Part shown: piece by piece, positions 49,620 to 62,559 of the stretch
Layout of the letters: every line of letters begins with the position of its first letter
How positions within the stretch are numbered: the first letter of the stretch is position 1
DNA from: Rosa chinensis
Lineage: Eukaryota; Streptophyta; Magnoliopsida; Rosales; Rosaceae
Reading direction: 5' to 3'
Assembly: GCF_002994745.2 (NCBI RefSeq)
Contig: NC_037088.1
Location: forward strand, 61,398,397-61,462,396
DNA length: 64,000 nt
Position numbers and translations under genes: made by a program
Notes under the pieces: model-generated
Told to the model about the DNA's origin: nothing
Databases searched by the model: none
Seen by the model: only the letters and a program-made list of their open reading frames with translations

Positions 49620-50320
49620 GACCCATATTAACCCCCTATGCTTAGAATGTTATACAACTACAGGTTAGTATTTTTCAAAGGAACAAAGTCGTTTCATATC
49701 ATATCATATGCAGATTATAACGTGTAAAAATTGCCTATGCCTGATTAAAGACCAGCTGAAATTGTGGCCTACTTTTATGTTAAAGCTCGGGTTCCCTTAC
49801 ACGGCTGCTTCATTTCTCGTTTCATTAGCTCCTCCACTAAAGCATTTCTCATTTTGATTGGCTTAGTTTGGACATTGTCCATGCAAGTGAGGTTAAGAGT
49901 GTGCAAACCCTCGCCCTTGGCAAATGAGGCTAACGTTGGGCATGGCAAGTAAGCTAACGGTGTCTATGATGACGCTTATGCAAATGAGGATAACAGCGCC
50001 CATGAAAGTGAGGTTAAACACCAAAAGATATCGTATTTTTTCCAACCTTGTGGTAACTAGCCCACGAAATTTCTCCCAAAAAAAAAAATTGTTGTCCGAG
50101 ACCATGATTTCCACCTGAAACTATGGATTATAGCACGGTTATTTGTTCAAAATCGCACATTATTTTCTCACCAAAATCATCTTATTGGTGAATAATGATT
50201 TTTGAGCAAATCATACAAGTAACAGGACTCAAATATCTTGACCCAAATTTTCAGAAAATCGTGGAAATCATAAAATAAAAAATCTGATAATTTTTTTTGC
50301 ACAACGTCGCTTAGAACCCA
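49620..50320. other. Intergenic, no gene seen
   Basis: Spacer after the CIP7-like gene. A short stretch (49900-50010) repeats GCAA(G/A)TGAGG(C/T)TAA three to four times; nothing else stands out. Confidence 0.5.
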
Positions 50321-50323
50321 GGT

Positions 50324-50512
50324 CTGAAGGCTTTGCCCCATTGGCTTGAACAGTGCACACACTTTGCAAGACCTAGATATCTGGGTTGTGATAGTCTCAA
50401 GCTATTTCCAGAGTGGTTGCAAAACTCAAAGTCGCTCTACAGACTAAGGATTGTAAAATGCTCCAGAATGTCGGCTTTGCCCCGAGGAATGTGTCAACTC
50501 ACTGCTTTGACA
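50324..50512 (+). pseudogene. NLR leucine-rich-repeat fragment
   Basis: One open stretch reads ALPHWLEQCTHFARPRYLGC, DSLKLFPEWLQNSKSLYRL and CSRMSALPRGMCQLTAL. This is the LPxWL...L..L..L.I..C..L..LP.G...LTAL pattern of the distal LRRs in plant coiled-coil NLR resistance proteins. There is no NB-ARC domain, so it is an isolated relic. Confidence 0.72.
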
Positions 50513-50711
50513 GACAGTGGGGCTATCCTTTGGAATTCAACACTGTGGCCTAAGAAAGTTGTGCATCCTGAAATTTTATCACCCACCATACATGTATTAC
50601 TCGCAACAGTATTTAGGTTGCAAACCATTGAACAAAGTTAGCAAAGGATTACAATCACTGTCTATGAAGAAGAAGAAAAGATCAGAACAGGAGAGAATAT
50701 GCTGACTGAAA

Positions 50712-53340
50712 TCATGTGAGTTGATACTTGGCAAAATAGGTCTTCCCCTCTTTTCTGAGGAATTGAAGATCTGGGAAAATGACGTCTGTATGTGATCCAT
50801 AATAACATGAAAATATTTGATAGAGTCGATCTATGCTGTCCACGGCACCACTGTCACGCAATGATAACTGGATAGATGAGAGCTTCACAAGTTCATATCC
50901 AATAACAATGTGATTAAGGTTATAGAGCTTTTCCAGGATCTGCCAATTGCCCACAATAGAATCATGAAAATAAAATTTGGAAGTATGTACTAGAAAAATC
51001 TATCGAGGATATTTTGAAGGAAAAGACAAAACAAGATCATTCTTCTTCATGACTTGAAACTATGACAGAAGTGGGGACTATGAGCTAGTAAAATCAAAAG
51101 ATTTCATATGACTTGAATCACTTGATATGTCATTGCATTTGTATCATGCTCATCCCCACATAAGAAATATCTGGGAAAAATATTGCTCGGGGATTTTGAA
51201 TCTCGACTTTCTGGTCATGCTTAAACTGCGGTCAATAACCATGATGTATCTTATATATGAATTCATCCTCACAAAGATCTGATCTAAGAAACATGAACTA
51301 ATGCAACAAAGCTAGGTGAAACATGAACTAATGCAACTAAGCTAGGTGATGTGACTTGCGTACAACAAGAGTTTTACCTCAATTGATGCTTTACAGTGCT
51401 CCATTGCAGGTTGCAACTCTCCGACCAAACAAAATGCTTGTGCAAGATTATCTTCTGCCTGCAAATATGAATCATTCAAGTTAAGCATAAACTGATCCAG
51501 TCATATGAGCCAAACTTATGAGGATCATTGCAGATTCAAATGTTACAAAAAAAAATGGCCAAGTGCTCAAACACAAAAATGTAATAATATTGATCATAAT
51601 AACTTGAACAAGGAGAAATTTATATCATATGAAAGTAAAGTGTGCTTGAAACTCACCTCTGCAATTCTTCTATTATATGCATGCAAAGTTGATCTCAGCA
51701 CACCAAGAGAACTTAAAGCACCCAAAAGCGTGGTACTAGAGACATTTTTTGAGTCTATTGAATTCTGTAATCTGTCAAGAAATGAACAGTCAAGACTCTA
51801 GTATGCAGAGTGATGATAATAGATACGTGACTTAATTTCAAAGCCATGGACCACCTCTTAGATAGTGTTATACCTTCTGATACAGTTATTTGCAGCTACA
51901 GAGGAAGATTCTAGATCACGATAAGAACCACATTTTAGACAGTAGCCAGGATTTAACTGGTAAAAGCTATTGATTTGCATATCATTTGCAGCTTTATTGA
52001 TGTCATCAATATTGAGCTCTTCAGCCTGAACAAACATCAAAATAGTCGGTGAGGATAACATAAAAAGAATCCAAAAGGAGTTGGCAAAAGTCTTATAAAT
52101 AACCAAGGTAGTCAAAAGTGAAGATACACAATTGACTACCATTTTCCGCATGTAGTAGGGCCGAAAAGTTTCTCAAGTAAAAATTCAGGATGTGACTCCA
52201 ATGTCAATAATCCAGTTTAATGCTAATATTAATGTACATTACAGAAAATACAGAGTACCTGAAGAAGAGAGACGATGCTGTCAGTGTTGATGATGTTCGG
52301 TAAGTGCTTAAGTTTCTCTTTTTCACAGTTAATAACAGAACTCTCCAAGACTATGCCAGAACAGTTCAGCTTCACACAGTGAAACGCATTTAGCACTAAG
52401 TCTGAAAAGTTCATTTTTGAACAACCGGTGCACTGACATCGAAATGAGTACTCATCTTCCAGAAACTTAATCCTGTCCTTACAATCCCACTGCCCAACCT
52501 GTAGAACTAAAACTTAGTTTTCACCTAGAAATGGCAACCTTTCATCAAATTGGCGTTTCAAATCATGGCAGAAAAGGTTTTGGCGAACAAAACGGGTACT
52601 TAATTCTGTATACTACAGCTGCTTGATCAAGCAGTTACAGGGAGAACATCACAATGTTATTCCATATTACCAGAACTGAACGAGATTAAGAGTAAGTGCG
52701 TGTACCTGTGGACCATAGGACAACTCAAGGGGACACCCTGCTGAGACATATTCTGTAGTTCGTATATGAAGAGTGCGTGAAAGGAAATAAGCATGGATGT
52801 TAGGTCGACAAGAATGGTTGAACAAGCTTCCTGATGCATAGATAGCTTGACCTACTCTGACCTATAAAAAGATGATGATGCAGCATGATTCAGAAGGCAC
52901 ACATATGTAAGTACATCAATTACAAGCATCTTTGCATTAAATTTTTGAGTGTCGCACATGACAAAGATCAACAGTATTATTGTAAAGACGGTGTAAGGAG
53001 GACAGGAAAGGAGGGAAAAAAAAGGAAAATATAAAAGCATACCATAAATGCAAACCTGTTCCACATTACTGGTTGGACCTCCTTCCCAAGATGACAGATT
53101 TCCAAACTGATCTACTAGTTCATGCTGGTCAATGAATTTCATACGAACAACTGTCATAGAGTTCACCCTAATTTGGGATATAAGTATAACAATCTGCAAC
53201 AGCAAGAGAATTGGAACATCAGAAAACAGATGGCAATCAAGCATGATATTAAAAAAAAATGTAGATATAGACTGCCGCAGCATACACAGCTATCAGAAAA
53301 CAGCCTCCATTACAACTTAATCTCTGACATGATATATACA

Positions 53341-53401
<61 letters not shown>

Positions 53402-55783
53402 ACCTGTGAAATGGAGATCCCGTTTATTGGTATTTCAAAGCCATTACAATGTTGCAGACAGCATGATAATACAGCAGAGAATATATGTAATTCCAATTTC
53501 GATTCTGGAGGCATTTTTGAATAATGATGAGAAAGATCCTAGAAGAAAATATAGAAGTTAGTCAGTTACAAATCAAAATGTATTCGTGAAATTGACACAA
53601 GTAACTTAATTCGTAAAGTAGAAAACCTAGACAGGAATAACAGGATATGTACCGAAATTTCTCCGAGATTAATACTATCTGTGGAACCTCCTCTTTTGAT
53701 TATAGAGTTGACTAGTACTCGACCAGCCAAAACTATCTCAGAAGGCAATACTGCTGGCCAGGGTACACCTTTACATTCATGCTTATGTTCAGAAATCTGA
53801 TCATCTCTTTCAGAATCAGCAATTAAAGTGGCCTCCACGATGTACTTCTGAAGGTTGTCTGGTAGATACTTATGAATGCTTTGATTGTTTGGGTAATCGC
53901 AGCACATTTCTCCTCCTGCCTCTATACAGCATTTCTGGGAGCAATACCATGGTATTGAACATGATGTACATGGGACTTTATCCGCTGGTAGTTCATTCAA
54001 GCAATAGTGGCAATGTGTTTCCCGGCAATGCTTTAATATTATCTGCAAAGCCAAGGGCCGATATATTTTAGATTCCTCATCAGCAGCAGAAATGCAGGTA
54101 TTTGCAGTGGCAATAAGAGCTCTTTATTCATACCGTTGCAAAAGGGTCTTCGGTATGTACCAAGGATGCTTGAGGAATGTCCACCGTGGAAGCCAAACCC
54201 TTTCCTTTCTCGGGTGTGGTGACACATTGTAATTTCATTTGGTGTGGTTCATCTGATGGATGACAATGTAATTTAATTAGGTTCTTAGTATTTCAGTTCC
54301 CTGATATTAAGAAAGAAAAGACAATTAGGAGATTTAACCAGCAAAACAAGCTACAAACTCCAGGATGTCTTCGCATTGCTAAAGAAGATTGCACTTAAAG
54401 GCTCAGTAACAAAAGTGTACTCAAAATGAGACATCTGCCATCGCTACTATCCCAAGGCAAGCATGAAAACCCAGAAGCTTAATTGAATATAATACAAGAA
54501 AACTCAAGTTCGATAAAACCAAAAGCATATTATAAGTGAGAGTACTATTTCATGCTGTTTTGCGCCAAGATGGAGCTTCTGTATGTTTCCAACTTGTTTT
54601 ATTCATCTTTAGTTTTCATCACAGTTTAAAAACATAGGGGTCCAGAGTGTATCATTATCGCAAGAATTAAAGAGGATTATTAATCAACAGTGAGCAGAGC
54701 TTTTCAATCACAAAGTCCAAAGAGCCCAGTATAGTACATAATCGATAACTACCAGTAGTTTCTAACTTGTAATCTTACCCAACATATTTGAGTTATTCTG
54801 ATTATGTCGTGTCGATGGACTTGCGGCTTTATACTGTTGGTCCAAAACTATCTTCATCTCACTTTCTATCTGTTTCTTCCCACCAACTGATGACTCCGCA
54901 GTCTTTGCTACATCCAAGTCCCGTATTGCATCCTCATATTTTCCCATAGATGCATTTGCCTTGCCTCTTCTAAACCATGCCTACAGCAAAAACGAAAAAA
55001 AGTAAAACAGGAGAAAGCTAGTGCAACCCTCTTTGTCTCTCTTGTTCTATATTCACAAAGTCATCAACTCCATTACAAACACAAAAAAAACTTTCCACAT
55101 CAAGAGCATCTCACCTTGGCATAGTTTGAAGAAATCCGAAGCGCCCGGTTGCAGTCTCTTACACACTCCCCCACAAGCCCCATTTTCTAAGCAAAACACA
55201 CCACACATATATCACTAACAACCAACCAAAACTATCAAAAAAGAAGCCATCTTTATCACGTTTTCAGTACACGGTACTCACATGCAATACAGAAGCCCGG
55301 TTCACATACAAGGTAGCAACCAACTTTCGGTCTTGTTCATATGCATCCATTGGAGCAACTCGCAATGCCTAAAATATAATCAATAATTGCACAAATTGAA
55401 GTAACTAAATCACTCTAATTAAAAAACAACTAGAAAATCTACCTGGGTATAGAAATTCAAAGCATTAGCATAATCACCACTCAAGAAGCACCTATTCCCC
55501 TTTTGCTTACTCTCCAAAGCACCCTCTTTATTCTTCCCGCACAGCGCAACTTCCGGGTCCGTCAGGTCATTAACCATCTGGGAATTCACAACAGATTCAT
55601 TTCGGTTACCCCTCGGAAGTTTCGAGAAATAAAATGAGAAAATGCATGACCTACTCGCTGGAACGGCTCGAAATGGAGAAGGAAGTCGAGGAGAGAAGAA
55701 CACGAGCTGGGCAGATCGTCAGTAGTGCTCTCTGCGATCATTTGCTTTAGGGTCTCGGGAACTAAAGACTTCAGCTTCTCCAT
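50712..55783 (-). CDS. TPR9: TPR/MYND/SET-domain protein (TPR9/SMYD4-like), 15 exons, 792 aa
   Basis: Exons (5' to 3'): 55783-55655, 55577-55443, 55368-55282, 55186-55115, 54980-54779, 54252-54134, 54042-53653, 53538-53404, 53193-53056, 52861-52706, 52498-52259, 52025-51874, 51771-51657, 51458-51378, 50939-50712 (2,379 nt, all GT-AG, phases match). TPRs at about 60-170 (KQKGNRCFLSGDYANALNFY, YAKAWFRRGKANASMGKYEDA). A MYND-type zinc finger at about 255-295 (CHYC, CTSC, WYCSQKCC). Split SET: VAT/LAS start near 225, NHSCRPN near 485, LSYG near 518, post-SET CQC..C near 545. The family suggests lysine methylation, with TPRs binding partners; Arabidopsis TPR9 (AT1G33400) is the closest by memory. 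An in-frame ATG 96 nt upstream exists, but MEKLKSL is the conserved-looking start. Confidence 0.88.
53344..53399. repeat. (AT)n(AG)n microsatellite in intron 8 of the SET gene
   Basis: About 26 bp of AT followed by about 30 bp of AG, only 4 nt from the splice donor of exon 8 (minus strand). Length changes here could affect splicing. Confidence 0.9.
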
Positions 55784-55899
55784 TACTGGTTGTTGCTGTT
55801 TGGGCTTGGCGGTGGTCAGAGAGTTCGTTATTTTTGGTGGGAGGAGGCGGAAGAAGGCGGTGCTTTTATAGTTTTCCACTTTAGGTTGATGTCCTTAAT

Positions 55900-56310
55900 C
55901 TTTTATCAAATTGCCTATTCATCCTCTCACAAAAGAATATTAGGAAATTTAAAATAGAGGCGCCAACGACGGAGGGTGGAACCGAAATGAAGAATAATGT
56001 CATTCGATATAATAGAGCGTGGTTAGAATATGTACTTAGTTTAGAACTAGGGAATGTCGGGAATTAGTTTAGAACTAGATTTGATAGGCTATTTTGAAGT
56101 TCAAGTTAAAATATCATTGTTGAAAACTAGGGTTCATTCACGAAGGTTATAATATCTCACTCTTGATTGAGGCCAAAATTTCATCTTATTCATATAGACA
56201 AGTCCCTTCACCCCTGTTCAAGAGTTGATTTTCCAATACATAAAAGGATCATCACTTGCCGAGAGTGAAATGTGAGGTTGCATAAAGTTACCTTCACCCT
56301 TGTTTGATTG
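55900..56310. other. Intergenic spacer
   Basis: Upstream of the SET gene; no other gene or element seen. Confidence 0.5.
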
Positions 56311-56314
56311 ATAT

Positions 56315-56505
56315 TAGGTGCATCATCATAAAGCTATAGGCATTTGTACTATTAGAGTATTAGATAAGATGGACTTGAGGCTGACAGCATTAGAAAGGGA
56401 ATTAGTATAGTGCAGCTTCTAACAAGGCTTCTCAATGTTCTCATTCCTTCAAGGACCTAGCAAAATCTTCTAAATATATTGGAACAAGAGGTTTCAGGTT
56501 AAGCA
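56315..56505 (+). pseudogene. Relic of CIP7-like exon 5
   Basis: Aligns with 46175-46372, intron end through splice donor: [28 protein letters not shown], then GTTTCAGGTTAAGC at the donor. It carries deletions (the LLRA codons, part of GELAAAF) and a TAG. Only this exon and its borders are present, 10 kb from the parent and beyond the SET gene. Confidence 0.85.
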
Positions 56506-56715
56506 CCATTGGCTTAGTAGCTTTTTAGTTGCTGTGTAAGTAACCATTTGTTGAACTGCAAAGATGAAGGGAGTTATATGATCAACAAAGAAACCATCCA
56601 TTAGCACAAAAGGAAAAATAAGCAATCTTCTTTTAACACTTCTACAAAAGCTTTTAGTCTTTGTGACCTCTGTGATATCATTATTACACAATCACGCAAT
56701 TCTTCAAGACTTCGA

Positions 56716-57585
56716 CTAAGCCCAAGCTCTTCTCACGGGCACGAGATCTGATGTTTTGATCTCATCTATCTTAGCAGCTACAATGAAATCATTCATGGTC
56801 AATCCTCCTGCAACAATGGAAGTTGGTATTGTCATTGACAAATGGTTTTGCAACAGCCTCAAGAAAAAGTCCTAAAAGTTTGCAAGAAGTTTACCAACGG
56901 AAGATGTCCATAGCTCTGCTCTAACTTGATTGGGTTGCTCCAAGTGAAGATTTGGGAAATGCCCTGCAGCTTCCACAACCTTATAAACCCTATTGATGAG
57001 TTCAACCCCACATTGGTAATCTCTCAATTTCCACAAGCACTGTAGTTTGAGCCCATCTTCTCCAACTATCAATCTCCACCCAAGAACCTACACACAAAAA
57101 AGAAGCACAATATTCTTGAAGCAAAAACAAAAAGGGTCCTCAAAACTGCGCATTATAAAGAGTAAAAGAACGAAACTCGAGTCACGCATTTCATCGAACA
57201 CGTTATGGGCATTTTGCAAGTGTTGGTGAACGAAGAAACTGACCTTCCTGAGGAGCTCTTGCGCGTCCTCTTCAAGCATAGGAGCCTGGAGAGGAGAGAC
57301 AGGGGTGCACTCTTGCTGGGCTAGAGAGGAAGCAGACACAGTTGGGATGAGGATCTTGTGCTCTGTGTTCTGGAAGCCCAGTACTTTGTCTCCAAACTCA
57401 CTGGCTATCTCTGCCGGGAACGGGTCTCTGGCCCCAAAGTCTCCAAACATGTCATGTTCCAGAGCCTGGGTTCTCGGGCCGGGTCGGGCCCGAGTCGGAA
57501 GAGTGAAGAAGTTGGGGTGGTGGTGGTGGTGGTGGTGGTGACATGGAAGAGAGAAGTGAGGGAATGAGAGGTTGGTGGTGGCCAT
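56716..57585 (-). CDS. RAF2: Plastid pterin-4a-carbinolamine-dehydratase-like protein (RAF2-like), 3 exons, 208 aa
   Basis: Exons 57585-57244, 57087-56895 and 56807-56716 (627 nt, phases match). Residues 1-45 form a Ser/Thr/Arg-rich plastid-type transit peptide with a run of eight His (CHHHHHHHHP). Next comes a conserved plant segment (DFGARDPFPAEIASEFGDKVLG, TEHKILIP), then the PCD fold: GWRLIVGEDGLKLQCLWKL, EAAGHFPNLHLEQPNQVRAEL, and the end MNDFIVAAKIDEI. The classic HHP pair and the later catalytic His are replaced (HFP, and Arg in QVRAEL). This fits RAF2-type proteins, which assist Rubisco assembly, more than true dehydratases. The closest Arabidopsis protein by memory is AT5G51110. Last residues RRAWA. 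Confidence 0.85.
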
Positions 57586-57639
57586 GGAAGTTCGGATTTT
57601 GTTGGTGTTATCTGGATGATGATGATGATTGGCTTTTGT

Positions 57640-58151
57640 TTGGTTTCCGGAAAAAGGCCGGCTATTGGTGCCCGAGGTACTCAGAAAACCACGTCATTAA
57701 CTATAATTTTGATGCATTTATCAAATTTTATCTAGAAATTTCACTTTACTAGACTATCGATTTTACTCAAAAATTCGTTATAGGTTCGTGGTTAATTATT
57801 TTTATCCAAAAATTATATTTTAAATTCGATTACTTCACTTATAAATTATAATAGTGTCGTGACCAGTGGTGAAATCGAGATTTCAATCTTAAAAATGCAT
57901 ATTTCAGAACAGTATTTGATCCTTATTATTCTTCTCTTATTACTTGGCTCATCATTTCAACAACTTTTAGTGCAAATAATTGAATTTTTGTTATTCAAGA
58001 AATTGAATAACAAATTAGTTAAAAGTCGGTGGGTATTTCAAATTAGACTGAAAATAGACATGGAAGTCAAAACTTATGATTTAGAAACATAAAAATAAGA
58101 GTGAATTTAATCAATTTATGGCAAAAACTTAATAAGAAATTCAAATTATTC
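57640..58151. other. Intergenic, no feature seen
   Basis: AT-rich spacer between the RAF2-like gene and a solo LTR. Confidence 0.5.
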
Positions 58152-58156
58152 AATCA

Positions 58157-61100
58157 TGTGGTGACCCGAGAGATGGGTCCCACAGCACCACGACCCCGAG
58201 CCAATGAGAAACCGACATGTCACAAATGACATCCCGATAACTCATCAATCCGAAATCGCAAGGCTTTTTGGGTTTAGATTGTTGGTTTACAAAACATTTT
58301 CTTGGACAAATCATTCTAGCAACCTATTTTCAAAAGCGGAATTTAAAGTGGGCTAAAAGATTTGGGCTTACAATCAGAGCCAAATTTGGAAAACAAATCA
58401 CTAAGTAACAACCAGGATGAGAGACGCGCCTCAGGGTTACGGGCCTCTCGAAGTTTTGTAAATAAGCGAGTAGGAAACAAATAAATAAGTAAAAAGTAAA
58501 TAAATAAGTTACTTCAAAATCCGATAAGAGACCAAAACCTTCTTTTAATAAAGTCAAAGAGAAATGCGCCAAACCGGGCCATGTGCCTCCTCTGTGCGCT
58601 CCCCGACCACATACTCGAAACCTGCACACGGTTGTAGGTGTTTGAACCCAAACTAAGCATTTTGGCCTGACAAGGCGTGTCTTGGAGAAATTGAGCCAAT
58701 GCCAGTGGCTCAAGCTATATATTGTCGACAAGTTCGAAATATATTATTTATAGGCTAAATAAAGCCTACCTGCAGAATTATGGAAGATTATGCGAGCTGT
58801 AAGAAAAGTCAACTTTAACACATTTTCCCACTTCGGCTAGGAGAAACCGAGCCCAGCTCAAGAAAAACTGGAACCAAACAATAAGGGTGAGCTTTCGTTC
58901 TCGCATGTCCAGTAAGGGCCGACCCAACCATGCTAGGTTTAAAAAATAATATACTTGAAGATATTTACTACATAATATTGTGCATGTTTATCGAAAATAC
59001 TTTAAAAAGAGGCAACCACAAACATTTGTTCTCTTTTATAAAACATATGCAGCATGCTTCACACAACTTGGAGCTCCGATATACGTACCTGATGCTAAAC
59101 TAAAACAAATCGGTGACCGATCCGGTTCGTCATCATTAGAGAACCGGCCAACTACTCTGTAGTCCATGTGACTACAAGTAGCGAAAGTGTCTATTTCCTG
59201 GCCCTGAGTCTCCTATGACTGGTTCATTGTTGGTACTCACCCTTCCTCGACAAACACAGGAGCACAGCCCCCTCCGAAGGTTCACGGTTATCGACACTGT
59301 ATGATCTCTAGGAATCAATGCGTCAAGGTCCCATTCACTTTCAGGTCACAAGTACAAACATACAATGGGTACAATATCTCAACATGCAAGTCTAGCCTCG
59401 GTTTTTGCAATCAGCAATTATCAGTTATGAAAACACAGGTATCATGAGGCATTAACTAATGAACAACCAAAAACGCACTTGCAGACAACATAGTATCTTA
59501 GTATAGCATTCCACATATATCGAAAAACCTCTAACAAGGAAGGGACAGCTCACCCTACCTGGATATGGAGTGCTCGTCCACATTCGGGTTCGATCCCGAC
59601 TTTTGATCATTTGCCCGAATCCAAGTGCACATGCTCAAGTTCTTTATAATAAAAATAAAATTAATGAGTAACTTAACGTCACTATAACTCAACTAACCGA
59701 GCAACCAAAACATTTACTTAATTTCCTTAAAGTCCAACGGATTATCCTTTAACATAAAAATCTATTATCCATTCCCAAATAATCCAAATGATATTGCATT
59801 TGAACCATTTGGGATATGGTGATCATGCTTAGCACTTTGGCCTTTATTTCTTTACCCTTTTTACTTTAAGAAAACAAATGACAATTTCCATTCCCGAACA
59901 TTCCACTAAACATAATAAGCTCATTCAGGATATGGTGATCGGACTTCTTTCCTTAATGTAATTCAGGTCAACCAAGTTGACATTTTTACTTCGTCTTTAA
60001 ACCTTAAGCAAATAAATAGCAACTACCATTCCCGAATAATTTCATTTTACGGTAATTCCGGGATATGATAGGTTTGGAATATTTCTATTCACGGGCCTTA
60101 AATTGAACATTCCACATATTAATTCACTTATCAAAACCGGTCCATTCTTATTTACCACTTTTCTCATGCATTTGACCAAACCTCCGATTCCATTCTTATT
60201 TTACATTTAAACTTCGAAAACAAATTCATCCTTTTAATTCTCAAGACAATTCTCGTCTATTCAATAAGCTAATTCATACTTATTCATGCCAAGTTTCCAA
60301 CATAACTGTTAATACACAAGCAGCATAACCATATCTTATTTTGTTTACTCAGTAATGCCATAACTTTTATCAATACAAACAACACACAACCATATCGATT
60401 CCAAAATGCACAGTCCCCTTACCATTCTTCTTTTTCCCAAATTAGAAGTCGAATCGTCGAAGCTGCACTCTACCACCATTAATCCTTCAGATTCCCTAGT
60501 ACGCAAAAATGGGATCAATAATCCATTCTCAACCAATCCATATCCAAAACAAAGTCTCGAGTTTTCTTACCATTCCTTAACATCAACGTAACTAACCCAG
60601 CAACTCCTCTCTTCCAAAACTTCAAATTCCGTAACTTCACATACCTAAAGTCCTCCAAATGCAGAACTCCTCAAACCTCAAATCAAACGGCAATAGATTA
60701 GGGTTTCTCAATCCACATCTAAATTTGGGGTTTTAACCAAAAGAGGGTACGATGATTACCTTCGAAATAGTGTGGAAATCCGGCATCCATGAGCAGTGGT
60801 GCTGTGGTGGCTCACGTGCAGGCGACGACGCGTGCGGAGGCTCTAGTCAGAGTTAGAGGTCGGGTTATGGGTTTTTGGTCAAGGGAGAGATGCTGACTCC
60901 ATGTATGGTGGTGGTTTGGCTCGTTTCGGACTGGAGATTGAAGAACGAAGGCATGCAGAGCTCGATTTCCGGTGATGTGCATTCGATGTCTTCTGGTGAT
61001 GGGATGTTGGGGGCTTGATGGTCGGCGCTCTCTGAGCTCACTGGAGGCAGCGGTGTATTAAAAAGGTAGCCGAAAATCAATGGATCGAGGTTGAGAGGCA

Positions 61101-61779
61101 GCAGTGTCGCAGCCTTAGGTAGTCACAGGTGGAGGTCGGAGGCGGTGCATGTCGATGGTGAGGCTTGGGCTTGGGTCGGATTTGCGTGCCGGATCAATTG
61201 GAGGTGGCGGTTTTGTTAGGTGGTGGCCGGAGATGGGGTTTTCAACCTCTACAGTGGGAGGACGAGAAAGAGAGAGGTCGGGGGAGAGACAGCGATGCGG
61301 CCGAGAGAGGAGAGAGAAAGAGAATGGTATTCTAGGGTTTTCTCCTAGGATACTTTCTATTTATACTTGTGTCCCTGAAATACCAATTTTGCCCTTCTGA
61401 CGAATTACAAAACTCCTCTAGCTAAATGCTTTCAGTTTTGAGCTCGTAACTTTTCTTTAATTTGTTTTTCGTCGGAAACTTCCTAAATTAATTCTTGACT
61501 TCGTCCTAGGCCCAAAACTCAATTTCGTTAAAACTAAAAATTCAAATCTTCACTACAACTCAATTCGCCTTCCTTTCAAATTTGCTTCGACGATATTTTG
61601 CTTCAATGAACTTTAGTAACCTTCTAGGCCCAAAACGAAGGACTCTGGCCCAAACTTAAATTATAAGGCCCAAATCGAAGTCTCTACACCGAATTAATCT
61701 CTAAGGTCAATTTCTTCACTTAAATCACCTGGCGAAAAATTATCTTCTAAAAATTAAACAAAATTTTCGGGGGCTCACA
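58157..61779 (-). mobile_element. Long solo LTR of a Gypsy-type element, 3,623 bp
   Basis: On the plus strand it starts TGTGGTGACCCGAGAG and ends GGGGGCTCACA; on the minus strand it starts TGTGAGCCCCCGAAAATTTT, a typical plant Gypsy LTR start. A perfect 5-bp duplication AATCA flanks it (58152-58156 and 61780-61784). There is no gag, pol or primer site inside, so it is a solo LTR. Short open frames within it (60865-61400) are GC-rich noise. Confidence 0.9.
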
Positions 61780-62081
61780 AATCATGATAGGGATGATACT
61801 ACAAGAGAGAATGTAAGATCAAGCTCGAGTTCAGGCTTATTGTTTCAATATAAAACACGATTCATATCAAAACTTGACCTACCTGTCTTTACTCTTTCAG
61901 GGGAAGTCATATATCGATCTCTCTTATCTCTGTAATTGCCTCCTCTCAATCCCAAAGATATATTGGGCACATATATATTGCTTGCAATTAAGTCAGTAGT
62001 TCACTTAGCTCACTAGCTAAACTAAATAGCATATTTACATACAAATGAAGTTCACTCTAGCTTGTACCTAGATCTTCCATC

Positions 62082-62544
62082 TTATGGTGGAGTGGTGATA
62101 CCTGCAGAACATCGGAATAAGTCATCATCCATCACCTATAAACACATGAACTAATTAACTCATCAGGCATCAGCTATATATTAATTAGAAGGGATACATG
62201 CAGTACTTACTTCCACAATTGAAGTTGTGATGGACTCGCCTTCCACAAGCTTCAATCTTCTTAACGAGGCTAGGGACAGTGATCAAATTAGCGAGCTTGG
62301 GAGTAAATATGGGGCACTCACACTCAAAATTTCCTAACCAATTTGCAGCAGTTTGCAGAAACGTTATTGCCCCCAAGAATAAGTTCGTGCCTTGCACTCG
62401 TTCACGAGAAGCTTGTTCTCCTGCTTGCACTGACTCGGCGTCGTGTCCGCCTGCACCTTCGGAACCAAATCCAAATTAAACATTCGCCAAGCAAAAAACT
62501 AAGCATATCGTCATCAAGCCCCTGATCACCATCACTATTTTCAT
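62082..62544 (-). pseudogene. Broken paralogue of the 8-Cys lipid-transfer-protein gene
   Basis: Same two-exon layout as the gene at 63.5 kb. The start (62544) reads MKIVMVIRGLMTICLVFCLA, then a TAA. In another frame: ADTTPSQCKQENKLLVNECK; in a third: FECECPIFTPKLANLI and KKIEACGRRVHHNFNCG before a GTAAGT donor at about 62212. Exon 2 (62101-62082) adds SITTPP and a stop. At least two frame changes make it a pseudogene. Confidence 0.85.
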
Positions 62545-62559
62545 TTCTGTTACTACTTG

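Noticed and set aside
55784..55879. Upstream in-frame ATG for the SET gene
   Set aside because: The added residues are low complexity (PKQQQPV) and the downstream MEKLKSL start looks conserved; not excluded.
60345..61400. Several 60-83 codon frames
   Set aside because: Inside the 3.6-kb solo LTR, without family similarity.
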